A DNA stretch of 64,000 nucleotides from Paraburkholderia acidicola (GTDB taxonomy: Bacteria; Pseudomonadota; Gammaproteobacteria; Burkholderiales; Burkholderiaceae): contig NZ_MTZV01000006.1 of the NCBI RefSeq assembly GCF_002362315.1, forward strand, positions 868,001-932,000. The letters are read 5' to 3'. The notes under the pieces were generated by a model. That model ran no database searches. It worked only from the letters and a program-made list of their open reading frames with translations, and was not told where the DNA came from. Made by a program: the position numbers and the translations under genes. Of this stretch, positions 18,354-27,888 are shown piece by piece. Positions within the stretch are counted from its first letter, which is position 1, and the number at the start of each line of letters is the position of its first letter.

Positions 18354-20393
18354 TCAACCCGCCGGCAAACCGCGTTTGCGTAACATCGGCGCGGCTTGCG
18401 GATCGCGACCGCGAAACGCGCGGAATGCGGCGCGCTGTTCACGACTGTCGCCAGCGCTGTAGATATAGCGTTGCAGTTTGTCGGCCAGCACCGGATCGAA
18501 TGCGTCGCCGGCTTCTTCGAACGCATCGAATGCTTCTGCCTCCAGCACTTCCGCCCACATATAGACGTAGTAACCAGCCGCATAACTGTCGCCGCTAAAA
18601 ATATGAGCGAAGTGCGGCAGGCGGTGACGCAGACCCACTTCGCGCGGCACTTGCAGACGCTCGCGCTCCTGCGCTTCGAAACTCGCGATGTCGATAGCGG
18701 CCGGGTCGTCGTGCGAATGCAGCGCCATGTCGATCAGCGCCGACGACGTATAGGCGACTGTCTCGAAGCCCAGATTGAAGGTTTGCGACGCGCGAATACG
18801 TTCGATCAACGCCGCGGGAATCGGCTCGCCGGTCGTGACGTGGCGCGCATGCTTTGCCAGCACGTCGGGCACGGTGGCCCAGTTCTCCATCAATTGCGAC
18901 GGCAGTTCCACATAGTCTTGCGGCACCCAGGTACCGGACAGACGGGAGTAGCTCACGCTGGACAGCAATCCATGCAGGCCGTGACCGAATTCGTGGAACA
19001 GCGTACGCACATCATCGAAGCTGAGCAGCGTCGGCCCATCGCCGCCGCGCGCGAAGTTGTTGTTGTTCACCACGATCGGTGTCGCCGCACCGCCGTTGCG
19101 CGTCTGCTTGCGATACACGCTCATCCACGCGCCACCCTTCTTGTTGGGCCGCGCGAAGTTGTCGGCGAGGAACACGCCCACCTGCTCGTCGCCGCGCTGC
19201 ACTTCCCACAGCCGGACATCCGGGTGATACAGCGGGATGCCGGTTTGCTCGACGAAACGCACACCGAACAGACGCCCGGCGCAATCGAACATCGCCCCGA
19301 TCATCGCGTCCAGACTGAAGTACGGTTTGACCTCGGCATCGTCGAGCGTGTAGCGCGCCATGCGCACTTTCTCGGCGAGGAAGTACCAGTCCCACGGTTC
19401 GATATCGGTCGGTTCGCCCAGTGCCGCGGCTTGCGCGACCAGCGCCTGCCGCTCCTGCTCGGCACTCGCTTTGGCGGGCTCCCACACCTGACTGAACAGG
19501 TCGTGCACGGCCGCGGGCTTGCCGGCCATGCGGTCAGCAAGCGCGTAATCGGCGAAGCTGTCGTAGCCGAGCAGGCGTGCCTGCTCCTGGCGCAACATCA
19601 GGATCTCGCGGGCCAGCGGCCGGTTGTCGCGCCCTGGCGTTTCGCCACGGCTCGTCCATGCACGCCATGCGGTCTCGCGCAAATCACGGCGCGTCGAGCG
19701 TGTGAGAAACGGCACCACCAGCGAGCGCGACAACGTAATCACGTAGCCATCTACACCGCGCTCTTGCGCTGCATTCCGCGCCGCGGCGCGCAGAAAGTCG
19801 GGTAGCCCGGCCAGATCGGCTTCGGTTTTCAACGGCAACTGGTAGCTCGATTCGTCGGCCAGCACGTTCTGCGAGAACTGCGTGTAGAGATCGGCGAGCC
19901 GCTCCGCGATCGCCGCAAAACGCGCGCGCGGCGCGCCTTGCAACGTAGCGCCGGTGCGCACGAAATCGGTATGCAGACGTTGCAGCAGGCGCTGCTGTTC
20001 TTCGTTCAGTTCAAGCTGCGACGCCTGACCGTGAACCGCATCGAGTCGCGCGAAGAAAGCGGCATGCATCGAGACCTTGCTGTCATGCGCGGCCAGCAGC
20101 GGCGCCATTTCGCGTTCCACCGCCTGCAGCGCGGGCGGCGACTCGGACAAGCAGAGGTTTTCGAAAGCGAGGCGCACACGGGCAAGCCGCGCACCCGCAG
20201 CGTCGAACGCGGCCACGGTGTTCTCAAACGTGGGTGCTTCCGGATGTGCGGCCAGTGCATCGATTTCGGCCAGATGTTCGGCGAACAATGTGACAAAAGC
20301 CGGGGCAAAATGTTCAGGCTTGATCTGCGCGAACGGCGGCAACTGGTAAGGCGTTTGCCAGTCCTGTAACAGCGGGTTGCTGTGCTCGGTCAT
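18354..20393 (-). CDS. prlC: Oligopeptidase A (M3 family metallopeptidase)
   Basis: 679 residues from ATG 20393, matching the usual ~680-residue length; an upstream in-frame ATG at 20555 would add a non-homologous 54-residue leader. The zinc motif HEFGH is at residues 467-471, and the N-terminus (NPLLQDWQTPYQLPPF) is typical of PrlC/OpdA. The cytosolic enzyme degrades signal peptides and other short peptides after proteolysis. Housekeeping gene unrelated to the neighbouring secretion genes. Confidence 0.95.
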   Translation of the reverse strand: MTEHSNPLLQDWQTPYQLPPFAQIKPEHFAPAFVTLFAEHLAEIDALAAHPEAPTFENTVAAFDAAGARLARVRLAFENLCLSESPPALQAVEREMAPLLAAHDSKVSMHAAFFARLDAVHGQASQLELNEEQQRLLQRLHTDFVRTGATLQGAPRARFAAIAERLADLYTQFSQNVLADESSYQLPLKTEADLAGLPDFLRAAARNAAQERGVDGYVITLSRSLVVPFLTRSTRRDLRETAWRAWTSRGETPGRDNRPLAREILMLRQEQARLLGYDSFADYALADRMAGKPAAVHDLFSQVWEPAKASAEQERQALVAQAAALGEPTDIEPWDWYFLAEKVRMARYTLDDAEVKPYFSLDAMIGAMFDCAGRLFGVRFVEQTGIPLYHPDVRLWEVQRGDEQVGVFLADNFARPNKKGGAWMSVYRKQTRNGGAATPIVVNNNNFARGGDGPTLLSFDDVRTLFHEFGHGLHGLLSSVSYSRLSGTWVPQDYVELPSQLMENWATVPDVLAKHARHVTTGEPIPAALIERIRASQTFNLGFETVAYTSSALIDMALHSHDDPAAIDIASFEAQERERLQVPREVGLRHRLPHFAHIFSGDSYAAGYYVYMWAEVLEAEAFDAFEEAGDAFDPVLADKLQRYIYSAGDSREQRAAFRAFRGRDPQAAPMLRKRGLPAG

Positions 20394-20572
20394 CTCGATC
20401 TGCCTTGTGGGCGTCAGGGTGGAGGGAACGCACATGATAAGGCACGGCGGTCGCGCGCCCTGGGAGCCATGTCGCAGAGCCAGTGGCGCTTTACCCCGCT
20501 TGACCGGATCGGCCATAGAATGTGAGCGGGTGCTTCTACCCACACCTATTCGCACCTAACCGGAGAAAACTC

Positions 20573-20707
20573 ATGACACGTACGATGATCGCCGTGCTGC
20601 TCGTTCTGACCGCTGGCCTCGCGGCCTGCAACACGATTGCCGGTGCCGGTCAGGATCTCTCCAGCGGTGGCCAGGCTATTTCCAACGCGGCGGACAAGGC
20701 GAAGTAA
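20573..20707 (+). CDS. Entericidin-like small lipoprotein
   Basis: 44 residues. Start 20573 is preceded by CGGAGAAAACTC. A hydrophobic signal (MIAVLLVLTAGLAAC) ends in a lipobox with Cys at residue 17, followed by NTIAGAGQDLSSGGQAI and an amphipathic C-terminus, the pattern of the entericidin EcnA/EcnB family. The mature peptide should be an outer- or inner-membrane lipopeptide; family members are linked to envelope stress and stationary-phase lysis. Single gene; no paired entericidin is seen. Confidence 0.85.
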   Translation: MTRTMIAVLLVLTAGLAACNTIAGAGQDLSSGGQAISNAADKAK

Positions 20708-20756
20708 CCCATCAGGCCAGCGTGCCCCGCAGTACTCACTCAGGCAGAACCGGCTC

Positions 20757-23700
20757 ATGACTTCCGCGCTGCCCCCAGCCAGCGTACTCGCCGATTTTCA
20801 TCCGGCGGTCGCTGGCTGGTTTCTCAAGACGTTCGCGGCGCCGACCGATGCGCAGGTTGCGGCGTGGCCGTCGATCCGCAGCGGCCGCTCGACGCTGGTC
20901 GCCGCGCCAACCGGTTCCGGCAAGACACTGACCGCCTTTCTGTCGGCGCTCGACGAACTGGTCCGCGACGGCCTCGCGCACGGCGGCACGTTGCCCGACG
21001 AAACGCTGGTGGTCTATGTGTCGCCGCTCAAGGCACTATCGAACGACATTCGTTTGAATCTGCAGATACCGCTCGAAGGCATCGCCGCCGAACTCGCGCA
21101 ACGCGGGCTACCGGCGCTAGACATCCGTACCGCCGTGCGCACCGGCGACACCACGCAACAGGAGCGCACCGCCCTGCGCAAACGCGCGCCGCACATCCTC
21201 GTGACGACGCCCGAATCGCTCTACGTGTTGCTTGGTTCCGCGTCGGGACGTCGGATGCTCGCGAGCACGCGCACGGTGATCGTCGATGAAATCCACGCGA
21301 TTGCGGGCACCAAACGCGGTAGTCATCTTGCGCTCAGCCTCGAGCGGCTCGACGCGCTGTGCGGTCGGCGTCTGCCGCGTATCGGCCTGTCGGCCACACA
21401 GAAACCAATCGGACTGGTGGCGCGGTTTCTGGTCGGCGGTGCGAGTCTCGACAGCGACGCAGCACCCGATTGCGCGATCGTAGACGTCGGTCATGCACGC
21501 AAGCGCGATCTCGCGCTCGAACTTCCGCCGGTCCCGCTCGAAGCGGTGATGGCCAACGAGGTATGGGAGCGCGTCTACGACCGGCTCGCCGAACTCGTGG
21601 CGCAGCATCGCACGACGCTCGTCTTCGTCAACACGCGAAGGATGGCCGAACGTGCGGCGCGGTATCTGACCGAACGCCTCGGCAAGGATGCCGTAGCCGC
21701 TCACCACGGCAGCCTCGCGAAAGAACTGCGCTTCGACGCCGAACAGCGTTTGAAACGCGGCGACTTGCGGGTATTGATCGCGACGGCGTCGCTGGAACTC
21801 GGCATCGATATCGGCGATGTCGATCTGGTCTGTCAGCTCGGTTCGCCGCGCGCCATTGCTCCATTCCTGCAACGTGTCGGGCGCTCAGGGCACCAGGTCG
21901 GCGGGATGCCGAAGGGGCGACTGTTTCCGACCTCGCGCGACGATCTGCTCGAATGTGCGGCGCTGCTCGATTGCGTGCGGCGCGGTGAGCTCGACGCCTT
22001 GCAGATTCCGCGTGCGCCGCTCGATGTACTCGCGCAGCAGATCGTCGCCGAAGTATCGAATGACGAGTGGCGCGAGGATGCGCTGTTCGATCTCATTCGC
22101 AGCGCTGCGCCATATGCGGACCTCGCGCGCGACCAGTACGATGCCGTGCTGCGCATGCTCGCCGAAGGTTATACGAGCCGCCACGGGCCGCGTGCTGCCT
22201 ACCTGCATCGCGATGCGGTGAACGGCACCCTGCGCGGACGGCGCGGTGGCAAGCTGGTCGCCGTGACATCGGGCGGCACGATACCCGAGAACGCCGACTA
22301 CGCGGTCTTGCTCGAACCGCAGGGCGTGAACATCGGCACAGTCAACGAAGACTTCGCGGTGGAAAGTCTCGCCGGCGACGTGTTTCAGCTCGGCAATGCG
22401 TCGTACCGGATCCTGCGTGTCGAGACTGGCCGGGTGCGCGTCGTCGATGCTGAAGGGCAACCGCCGAATATTCCGTTCTGGCTCGGTGAAGCACCGGGGC
22501 GCAGCGACGAACTATCGCTCGGCGTCGCGCGGCTGCGGGCGCAGATCGATACGCTGCTGGGCGGCGGCAGCGGCGACAACGGCACGGTGCGCGAGGACGC
22601 AACGAATAACGTCAACCGCGCCATCGCCTGGCTGACCGACGAGCTGAACCTGTCCGAACCTGCCGCGCGGCAAATCGCCGAATACCTCGCGCGCGCCCGC
22701 GCCGCCCTCACCGTATTACCGACGCAGAACACGCTCGTGATGGAGCGCTTCTTCGACGAATCGGGCGGCACGCAGCTTGTCATTCACGCACCGTTCGGCA
22801 GCCGGCTCAATCGCGCGTGGGGTCTCGCCCTGCGCAAGCGCTTCTGCCGCACGTTCAACTTCGAACTACAGGCCGCCGCCACCGAAGACGCGATCATCCT
22901 GTCGCTGACCGGCAGCCACAGCTTCGCCCTCGACGAAGTGTGGCGCTACCTGCATTCGAATACCGCGCAACACATCCTGATTCAGGCGCTGCTCGATGCG
23001 CCGCTCTTCGGTGTGCGCTGGCGCTGGAATGCAACGACCGCGCTCGCGTTGCCGCGCTATACCGGTGGCCGCAAGACCGCACCGCAACTGCAACGTATGC
23101 GCAGCGAAGATCTGCTCGCGACGGTGTTTCCGGATCAGGTGGCGTGCCTTGAGAACATCGTCGGCGAGCGCGAGTTGCCGGTTCATCCGCTCGTCGATCA
23201 AACCGTCGACGACTGCCTGCACGAAGCAATGGATACCGACGGCTGGCTGCATCTGCTGCGCAGGATCGAGCGCGGTGAAGTCACGCTTGTCACACGCGAA
23301 CTGCCTGCACCGTCGCCGCTCGCCGCCGAAATTCTCAGCGCGAAACCGTATGCGTTCCTTGACGATGCACCGATCGAGGAACGTCGCACGCAAGCCGTAC
23401 TGAACCGCCGCTGGACCGACCCGGAATCCGCCGACGATCTCGGCGCACTCGACGCCGATGCGATTGCGAGCGTGTGCGAGGAAGCGTGGCCGCAAGCACG
23501 CGATGCCGACGAAATGCACGAAGCACTGACCGGTCTCGCCTGTATAACAGACGCAGAAGCCGAAGCGCAGCGCAACGACGGCTGGCCGCAATGGCTCGAC
23601 GCACTGGCCAAAGCAGGCCGCGCGACGCGCATGCAGATCGCGCAGCACGACACGTTATGGGTCGCGGCTGAACGCCTCGCGTGTCTGCGCGCGATCTACC

Positions 23701-25175
23701 CGGTCGCGCCGATCGAGCCCGTCATCGAACCGCCGAAAGGCTACGCCGACCCGTGGACCGAAGACGATGCGATCGTCGACGTCGTGCGCGCGAGGCTCAC
23801 CGGCTTCGGTCCGCTCTCCGTACCCGCGATCGCGCGGCCGTTGGCACTGCCTGCATCGGCGGTCGCGCTCGCACTGACGCGGCTCGAGTCCGAAGGCTAC
23901 GTGATGCGCGGCCGCTTTACGCCCGGCACACGTGAAGAGGAATGGTGCGAACGACATCTGCTTGCGCGCATTCATCGCTACACAGTGCGCCGGTTGCGGC
24001 GCGAAATCGAACCGGTCGAGCGACACGACTTCATGCGCTTCCTGTTCGAATGGCAGCACGTGAGCCCGTCCACACGCGGCGAAGGCCGCGATGCGCTTGC
24101 CGCGATACTCGACCAGCTCGAAGGCTTTCAGGCAGCGGCCGGTGCATGGGAAGACGACATCCTGCCCGCGCGGTTGAAGGACTATTCGATCACGTCACTC
24201 GACGAACTGTGCCGCTCGGGCAAGATCGTCTGGACCCGGCTCACCGAGCGCTCGCGTGCGGCCGCCGGGCCAGTGCGCAGCACGCCGATCGTGCTGTTGC
24301 CGCGACGCGACGTGGCTGTATGGAGTGCGCTGCTCGATCTGTCCAAGCCCATCGATTTGTCGCCGCGTGCGCAGCACGTTCACGATGCGCTGGCACGACA
24401 TGGCGCGATGTTCTTCGACGAACTGCTGGCCGATGTGCACGGGCTGCGGATCGAACTCGAAAACGCGCTCGGCGAACTCGTCGCGGCCGGCCTCGTGAAC
24501 TCGGACAGCTTCGCGGGATTGCGCGCGCTGCTCAAGCCGGTGGCGAAACGCAATGCGTACTACGGTAGTCGACGTGGCCGGGTTGGCGCGCTGATTGGTG
24601 GAATGGACGACGCGGGACGCTGGGCGCTGCTGCGGCGGCCCGTGACCGACTCAACCGCAAACGCAAACGCGGACGCAGACTCTGCAGCAACGCCGAACAC
24701 GCGCCGCCCGCGGATCGCACCCGAGGTGCTCGAACACATCGCGATGGCACTGCTACGCCGCTACGGTGTCGTGTTCTGGCGCCTGCTCGAACGCGAAGCG
24801 GACTGGCTACCGCCGTGGCGCGATCTGCTGCGTGTGTTCCAGCGGCTCGAAGCGCGCGGCCAGGTGCGCGGCGGCCGCTTCGTCAACGGCCCGTCGGGCG
24901 AACAGTTCGCGTTACCCGAAGCGATTCCGCTGCTGCGCGAAATGCGCCATCACGCGAACGACGGACACTACGTGTGCGTCGCCGCAACCGATCCATTGAA
25001 CCTGCTGGGCACCATGCTGCCCGGCGACAAGGTGCCGGCCGTCGCCGGCAACCGCGTGCTGTTTCGCGACGGTGTGCCGGTCGCGACGCTGGTCGCCAGC
25101 GAATTCATCTGGCTGCACGATCCGGACAGCGCCGCGAAGAGCGAGATGCGCACGCAGCTGACGCGGCGCTATTGA
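20757..25175 (+). CDS. lhr: Lhr-type large ATP-dependent DNA helicase
   Basis: 1472 residues, close to E. coli Lhr (1538). Walker A GSGKT with Lys56, DEIH box at residues 177-180, SATQKP motif III and the motif VI region QRVGRSGHQ form the superfamily 2 helicase core in the first ~450 residues. The rest is the long Lhr-specific winged-helix and C-terminal region. Lhr enzymes translocate 3'-5' and unwind RNA:DNA hybrids during DNA repair. Start 20757 lacks a strong ribosome site but is the first codon that gives the conserved N-terminus; the longer frame from 20637 overlaps the entericidin gene. A hairpin of 7-bp arms lies just after the stop. Confidence 0.93.
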   Translation: MTSALPPASVLADFHPAVAGWFLKTFAAPTDAQVAAWPSIRSGRSTLVAAPTGSGKTLTAFLSALDELVRDGLAHGGTLPDETLVVYVSPLKALSNDIRLNLQIPLEGIAAELAQRGLPALDIRTAVRTGDTTQQERTALRKRAPHILVTTPESLYVLLGSASGRRMLASTRTVIVDEIHAIAGTKRGSHLALSLERLDALCGRRLPRIGLSATQKPIGLVARFLVGGASLDSDAAPDCAIVDVGHARKRDLALELPPVPLEAVMANEVWERVYDRLAELVAQHRTTLVFVNTRRMAERAARYLTERLGKDAVAAHHGSLAKELRFDAEQRLKRGDLRVLIATASLELGIDIGDVDLVCQLGSPRAIAPFLQRVGRSGHQVGGMPKGRLFPTSRDDLLECAALLDCVRRGELDALQIPRAPLDVLAQQIVAEVSNDEWREDALFDLIRSAAPYADLARDQYDAVLRMLAEGYTSRHGPRAAYLHRDAVNGTLRGRRGGKLVAVTSGGTIPENADYAVLLEPQGVNIGTVNEDFAVESLAGDVFQLGNASYRILRVETGRVRVVDAEGQPPNIPFWLGEAPGRSDELSLGVARLRAQIDTLLGGGSGDNGTVREDATNNVNRAIAWLTDELNLSEPAARQIAEYLARARAALTVLPTQNTLVMERFFDESGGTQLVIHAPFGSRLNRAWGLALRKRFCRTFNFELQAAATEDAIILSLTGSHSFALDEVWRYLHSNTAQHILIQALLDAPLFGVRWRWNATTALALPRYTGGRKTAPQLQRMRSEDLLATVFPDQVACLENIVGERELPVHPLVDQTVDDCLHEAMDTDGWLHLLRRIERGEVTLVTRELPAPSPLAAEILSAKPYAFLDDAPIEERRTQAVLNRRWTDPESADDLGALDADAIASVCEEAWPQARDADEMHEALTGLACITDAEAEAQRNDGWPQWLDALAKAGRATRMQIAQHDTLWVAAERLACLRAIYPVAPIEPVIEPPKGYADPWTEDDAIVDVVRARLTGFGPLSVPAIARPLALPASAVALALTRLESEGYVMRGRFTPGTREEEWCERHLLARIHRYTVRRLRREIEPVERHDFMRFLFEWQHVSPSTRGEGRDALAAILDQLEGFQAAAGAWEDDILPARLKDYSITSLDELCRSGKIVWTRLTERSRAAAGPVRSTPIVLLPRRDVAVWSALLDLSKPIDLSPRAQHVHDALARHGAMFFDELLADVHGLRIELENALGELVAAGLVNSDSFAGLRALLKPVAKRNAYYGSRRGRVGALIGGMDDAGRWALLRRPVTDSTANANADADSAATPNTRRPRIAPEVLEHIAMALLRRYGVVFWRLLEREADWLPPWRDLLRVFQRLEARGQVRGGRFVNGPSGEQFALPEAIPLLREMRHHANDGHYVCVAATDPLNLLGTMLPGDKVPAVAGNRVLFRDGVPVATLVASEFIWLHDPDSAAKSEMRTQLTRRY

Positions 25176-25718
25176 GGCATTGCTATGCGCGCCGCATGCC
25201 TCGATCACAACGACGTCGAGGTCAGCACCGACCAACCGATGGTTGCGACCACAAGTACTTCCCCCAGGTACTTGCCACGAAGTTGTTGCGCTGAGGTTGC
25301 GCGCTGAGTAGCCGACGTTAAATATTCGCCTGTCCGACAACTAATGCACAACGAAACTTAAATTGTTCTTACAAGAGCGTAAGGAATAACGAAGGTGCGC
25401 GCCGGCAAAGGCTTTCAATCACGATCGGTCGAACTGACCGTAAGTTTCGCAGGGTTCGAGAAAACTACCGCATTCGCATAACGGGGAGAAATTACCCCTA
25501 AATCCGCGCCAACGATCCACTACGCACAAGTGCCGGCGTTAGCTATGCGATTGCGCATACTCCTGTTGTGTCCACAACCAGGTCCGCTGAAACAAATCGT
25601 TACATACCTGAAACATCTGGCGCTCTACTGTCGGATCACTCGCAACGAACTCGCATAGGTCCGCAGTTCGCTTCGCGTCAAGGTCCGCATCCGACAGGGA
25701 CCACCCGGAGGAAAAATA
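25176..25718. other. 543-bp intergenic region before the hrpG-like gene
   Basis: No convincing gene; the minus-strand frame 25539-26102 overlaps the hrpG-like gene and is a shadow. It contains an inverted repeat CAAGTAC/GTACTTG at 25252-25274 and an AT-richer stretch around 25325-25400 that probably holds the promoter of the regulator. No TTCG-N16-TTCG box was found; three TTCG words at 25446, 25455 and 25473 are not correctly spaced. Confidence 0.5.
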
Positions 25719-26708
25719 ATGAAGCTTGCAGTCATGACCCGGAACACGAGTCTGTTCAGGTTGATCTGCCGGTGTTTCGAGGCCGATGGTGCGGTATGCA
25801 GCCGGTTCGCGGACGACGTGGCGCTCGCGCGTGCCGTCTATCGGGAAGACTTCACTGCGATACTCGTCGATGCCGAAACCGGTGTGAGCCCGTTGCGTCC
25901 CGTCCTCGCACGACGGACGTGCTATGCGGACCGCCGCGCACCGCTGATCGTGGTCGGCGCAGTCCACGACCGCGCAAGCATCACGGATACGCTGGATGCA
26001 GGCGCCGACGATGTCGTGCTCGCACCGATCGATTCGCGCGAACTCGTGCTGCGTGTACATCTTGCGCTGCGACGTTTTCAAACGGCTCCGGGCACGCCTC
26101 ACGATGACGACCTCGAATGCGGTGCCTACCGGCTCGACCGCGGCTCGTGCACGGTGCAGATCGAAGGCGATTCGATCCGCCTCACGTCGCGCGAATTCGC
26201 GATTGCGTGGCTGCTGTTTTCACGCCCCGGTGAATATGTGAGCCGCCGGCAGATTGCCGGTGCGGTGTGGAGCAGTTCGGAAGATATCGTCGGACGCACG
26301 CTCGAACAACACATCTACAAGCTGCGCAAGAAGCTCAATCTGAACGGTGCGCATGGTGTTCATTTGCGTACGATGTACGCGCACGGTTACCGGATTGAAC
26401 GGGTCGATGTGCCGCTGGCCGAAGCGGTTGCACCGAGTCTGACATACCCGCAGGTGCCGATCGTGACCCCGCTCGATGCAGGCGCAGGCTTGCACGAATC
26501 CGCGGTAGCGATCGCGCATGTGCCGCTCGTCGATACAGTTGCCGCCGAACCGCGTCGCCTCGACGCACTTACTCCGCTCACGGCACACGCTGTGCACCGG
26601 CAACCATCCGAAGGCGTTGGCCAGGAAGCACTCGCACGACGCGTCGTCGCACAACACGCGGAGATTCATCCGCTGGTTAGCGCCACCGCGTGCGACGTGC
26701 GTCCTTAA
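25719..26708 (+). CDS. hrpG: OmpR/PhoB-type regulator in the HrpG position
   Basis: 329 residues; GGAGGA precedes ATG 25719. Receiver-like residues 1-115, then an OmpR winged helix (about 130-230: SREFAIAWLLFSRPGEYVSR, LEQHIYKLRKKLNL, YAHGYRIERV) and a ~95-residue tail. Asp51 fits the phosphoacceptor, but the acidic pair normally near residue 8 is replaced (MTRNT), the conserved Thr/Ser is lost (VVGAVHD), and the conserved Lys is Ala (VVLAPID), so ordinary phosphorylation switching is doubtful. By position, upstream of a HrpB/HrpX-size AraC regulator, it is the candidate HrpG that activates hrpB in plant-pathogen Hrp systems. Assignment rests on context and domain type, not on a search. Confidence 0.75.
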   Translation: MKLAVMTRNTSLFRLICRCFEADGAVCSRFADDVALARAVYREDFTAILVDAETGVSPLRPVLARRTCYADRRAPLIVVGAVHDRASITDTLDAGADDVVLAPIDSRELVLRVHLALRRFQTAPGTPHDDDLECGAYRLDRGSCTVQIEGDSIRLTSREFAIAWLLFSRPGEYVSRRQIAGAVWSSSEDIVGRTLEQHIYKLRKKLNLNGAHGVHLRTMYAHGYRIERVDVPLAEAVAPSLTYPQVPIVTPLDAGAGLHESAVAIAHVPLVDTVAAEPRRLDALTPLTAHAVHRQPSEGVGQEALARRVVAQHAEIHPLVSATACDVRP

Positions 26709-26743
26709 CGCAGCAATGAGTTCGTTCTACGGAGTAAGCTCAC

Positions 26744-26805
26744 TTCGTACCGGTGTACTTTACTTCGGCCGGTCGTCGTAACCGGCCCATGTCAGTTCCC
26801 ATAAT
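26744..26805 (+). promoter_or_regulatory. hrpII/PIP-box promoter (perfect)
   Basis: TTCG at 26744 and TTCG at 26764 are separated by exactly 16 bases; after 32 bases a CATAAT fits the YANNNT -10 element at 26800-26805. This is the promoter architecture recognised by HrpB/HrpX. It drives the 277-residue gene at 26849. Confidence 0.85.
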
Positions 26806-26848
26806 AGAGTTCAGATAGAAGTATTTCTGACCTCCTGGGAGTCTCGAC

Positions 26849-27682
26849 ATGACGCGCGCTAACGCTCCATCAATGCGACCGGTTGTACCGGTTACCCAAA
26901 CGCCCGATGGGGACCTCCGAACCGACACTGGCAGGCAAGGCAGGGGAATGCCTTCTCATAGCGCGCCACGTGGGGCGCTGGCCTTTCTTCCCGCCAATGA
27001 CCGGATTCAAGGGATCAGACGCCCGGTCGCGACAGCGCCCACAAGATCTCCAATTCTGGAGATGACAACATCCCCGATCCTGGGGATGGCGAGGTCCGCT
27101 CAGCGCGTGAAAGTAGCAACGCGTCAAGACATCCTTGATACGGGAAAGTCTATCCACGATATGCCCGACGGCGACGCAAAAGCTGCTCGTCAGGGCCATT
27201 TCTACCAGGCCTTAAAGCAGAGCGTTTCCCAGATCGGATCGCAAGCGACGCATCGAACGCCAGACGAAGCATACGCAGACGCGGCGCGCGCATTCAGTCT
27301 TCCAGAGGAATCATTGCCCGCCGCGTACAAAGCACAGTTATTGCATTCATTTGTCGATCGGATCAGCGTGTTGAGCGCTCCTGCGCAGGTGCCCGTCTTC
27401 GAGTCACTTTGCCATGTCATCCGGGATCTGGAGCCTCGTGAATTGCAGATCGAGCCGTTGAGGGCACTTATCGAACAGATCACGCTGCCCGCAATCTACG
27501 GGCAAGCGCAGCAGGCCATCGATCGCGTTGCGGTCATAGCGCGGAACTTGCCGGAAGACTATCACTTCGATATGGCATTCAGGCTGACCAACGCGATCGG
27601 ATCGACCGACAACCCTGACAAAGAAGCGCTCTGTGCACACGTAAGGGGGGCAATCCCCACCGATACCATGTTCGCGTATTGA
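26849..27682 (+). CDS. Putative type III secreted protein (277 aa), HrpB-regulon member
   Basis: Not recognised by family. The N-terminal ~85 residues are Pro/Thr/Ser/Arg-rich and probably disordered, with an internal near-repeat (TRSPILEM, TTSPILGM), as expected for a secretion signal region. The rest is predicted helical (ALKQSVSQIGSQ, HSFVDRISVL, QQAIDRVAVIARNLPED). No transmembrane or signal peptide. It lies between the hrpG-like and hrpB genes under its own perfect hrpII promoter, which is the main reason to propose export by the T3SS. Start ATG 26849 has GGGAG upstream. Confidence 0.7.
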   Translation: MTRANAPSMRPVVPVTQTPDGDLRTDTGRQGRGMPSHSAPRGALAFLPANDRIQGIRRPVATAPTRSPILEMTTSPILGMARSAQRVKVATRQDILDTGKSIHDMPDGDAKAARQGHFYQALKQSVSQIGSQATHRTPDEAYADAARAFSLPEESLPAAYKAQLLHSFVDRISVLSAPAQVPVFESLCHVIRDLEPRELQIEPLRALIEQITLPAIYGQAQQAIDRVAVIARNLPEDYHFDMAFRLTNAIGSTDNPDKEALCAHVRGAIPTDTMFAY

Positions 27683-27767
27683 CCTTCCGCCTCTTTCGCC
27701 GGCAGCGCTTGTGAACAGGGCAGGCAACCGGCCGATCATTAGCCAGTCGGAAGGGTCCGTCCGGCCG

Positions 27768-27867
27768 AAGGTAACAGACCATCACAAATGCGCGTCAACG
27801 TCGCGCCTCGATGAAAAGATGCACTCACAGGTTCAGCACTTCGCTGCTACCAGCTCTCACGAGTGCC
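27768..27867 (+). repeat. Duplicated leader, copy A (upstream of hrpB)
   Basis: This 100-bp stretch aligns without gaps to 34451-34550. The part 27814-27850 (from AAAAGATGCACT) differs at a single base, and both copies begin with AAGGTAACAGA. The distance to the start codon is the same within one base (27889 here, 34571 there). It contains no complete hrpII box, so it may bind another activator, for example the HrpG-like protein. Confidence 0.8.
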
Positions 27868-27888
27868 TTTTGAGTCAGGAGCGACACC

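Noticed and set aside
20637..20756. Upstream extension of lhr
   Set aside because: It overlaps the entericidin gene in another frame and lacks similarity to Lhr.
25446..25476. Three TTCG words before the hrpG-like gene
   Set aside because: Spacing of 9 and 18 bases does not fit the hrpII/PIP rule.
25539..26102. Minus-strand 187-codon frame overlapping the hrpG-like start
   Set aside because: No motif, Arg/His-rich, overlaps the promoter and N-terminus of a clear regulator.
26721..26747. TTCG at 26721 as an alternative first half of the hrpII box
   Set aside because: It is 23 bases from the next TTCG; the 26744/26764 pair has the exact 20-base period and a correct -10.
27840..27843. TTCG inside the duplicated hrpB leader as part of an hrpII box
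   Set aside because: No second TTCG-like word at 20 bp in either direction; the same is true for copy B at 34523.
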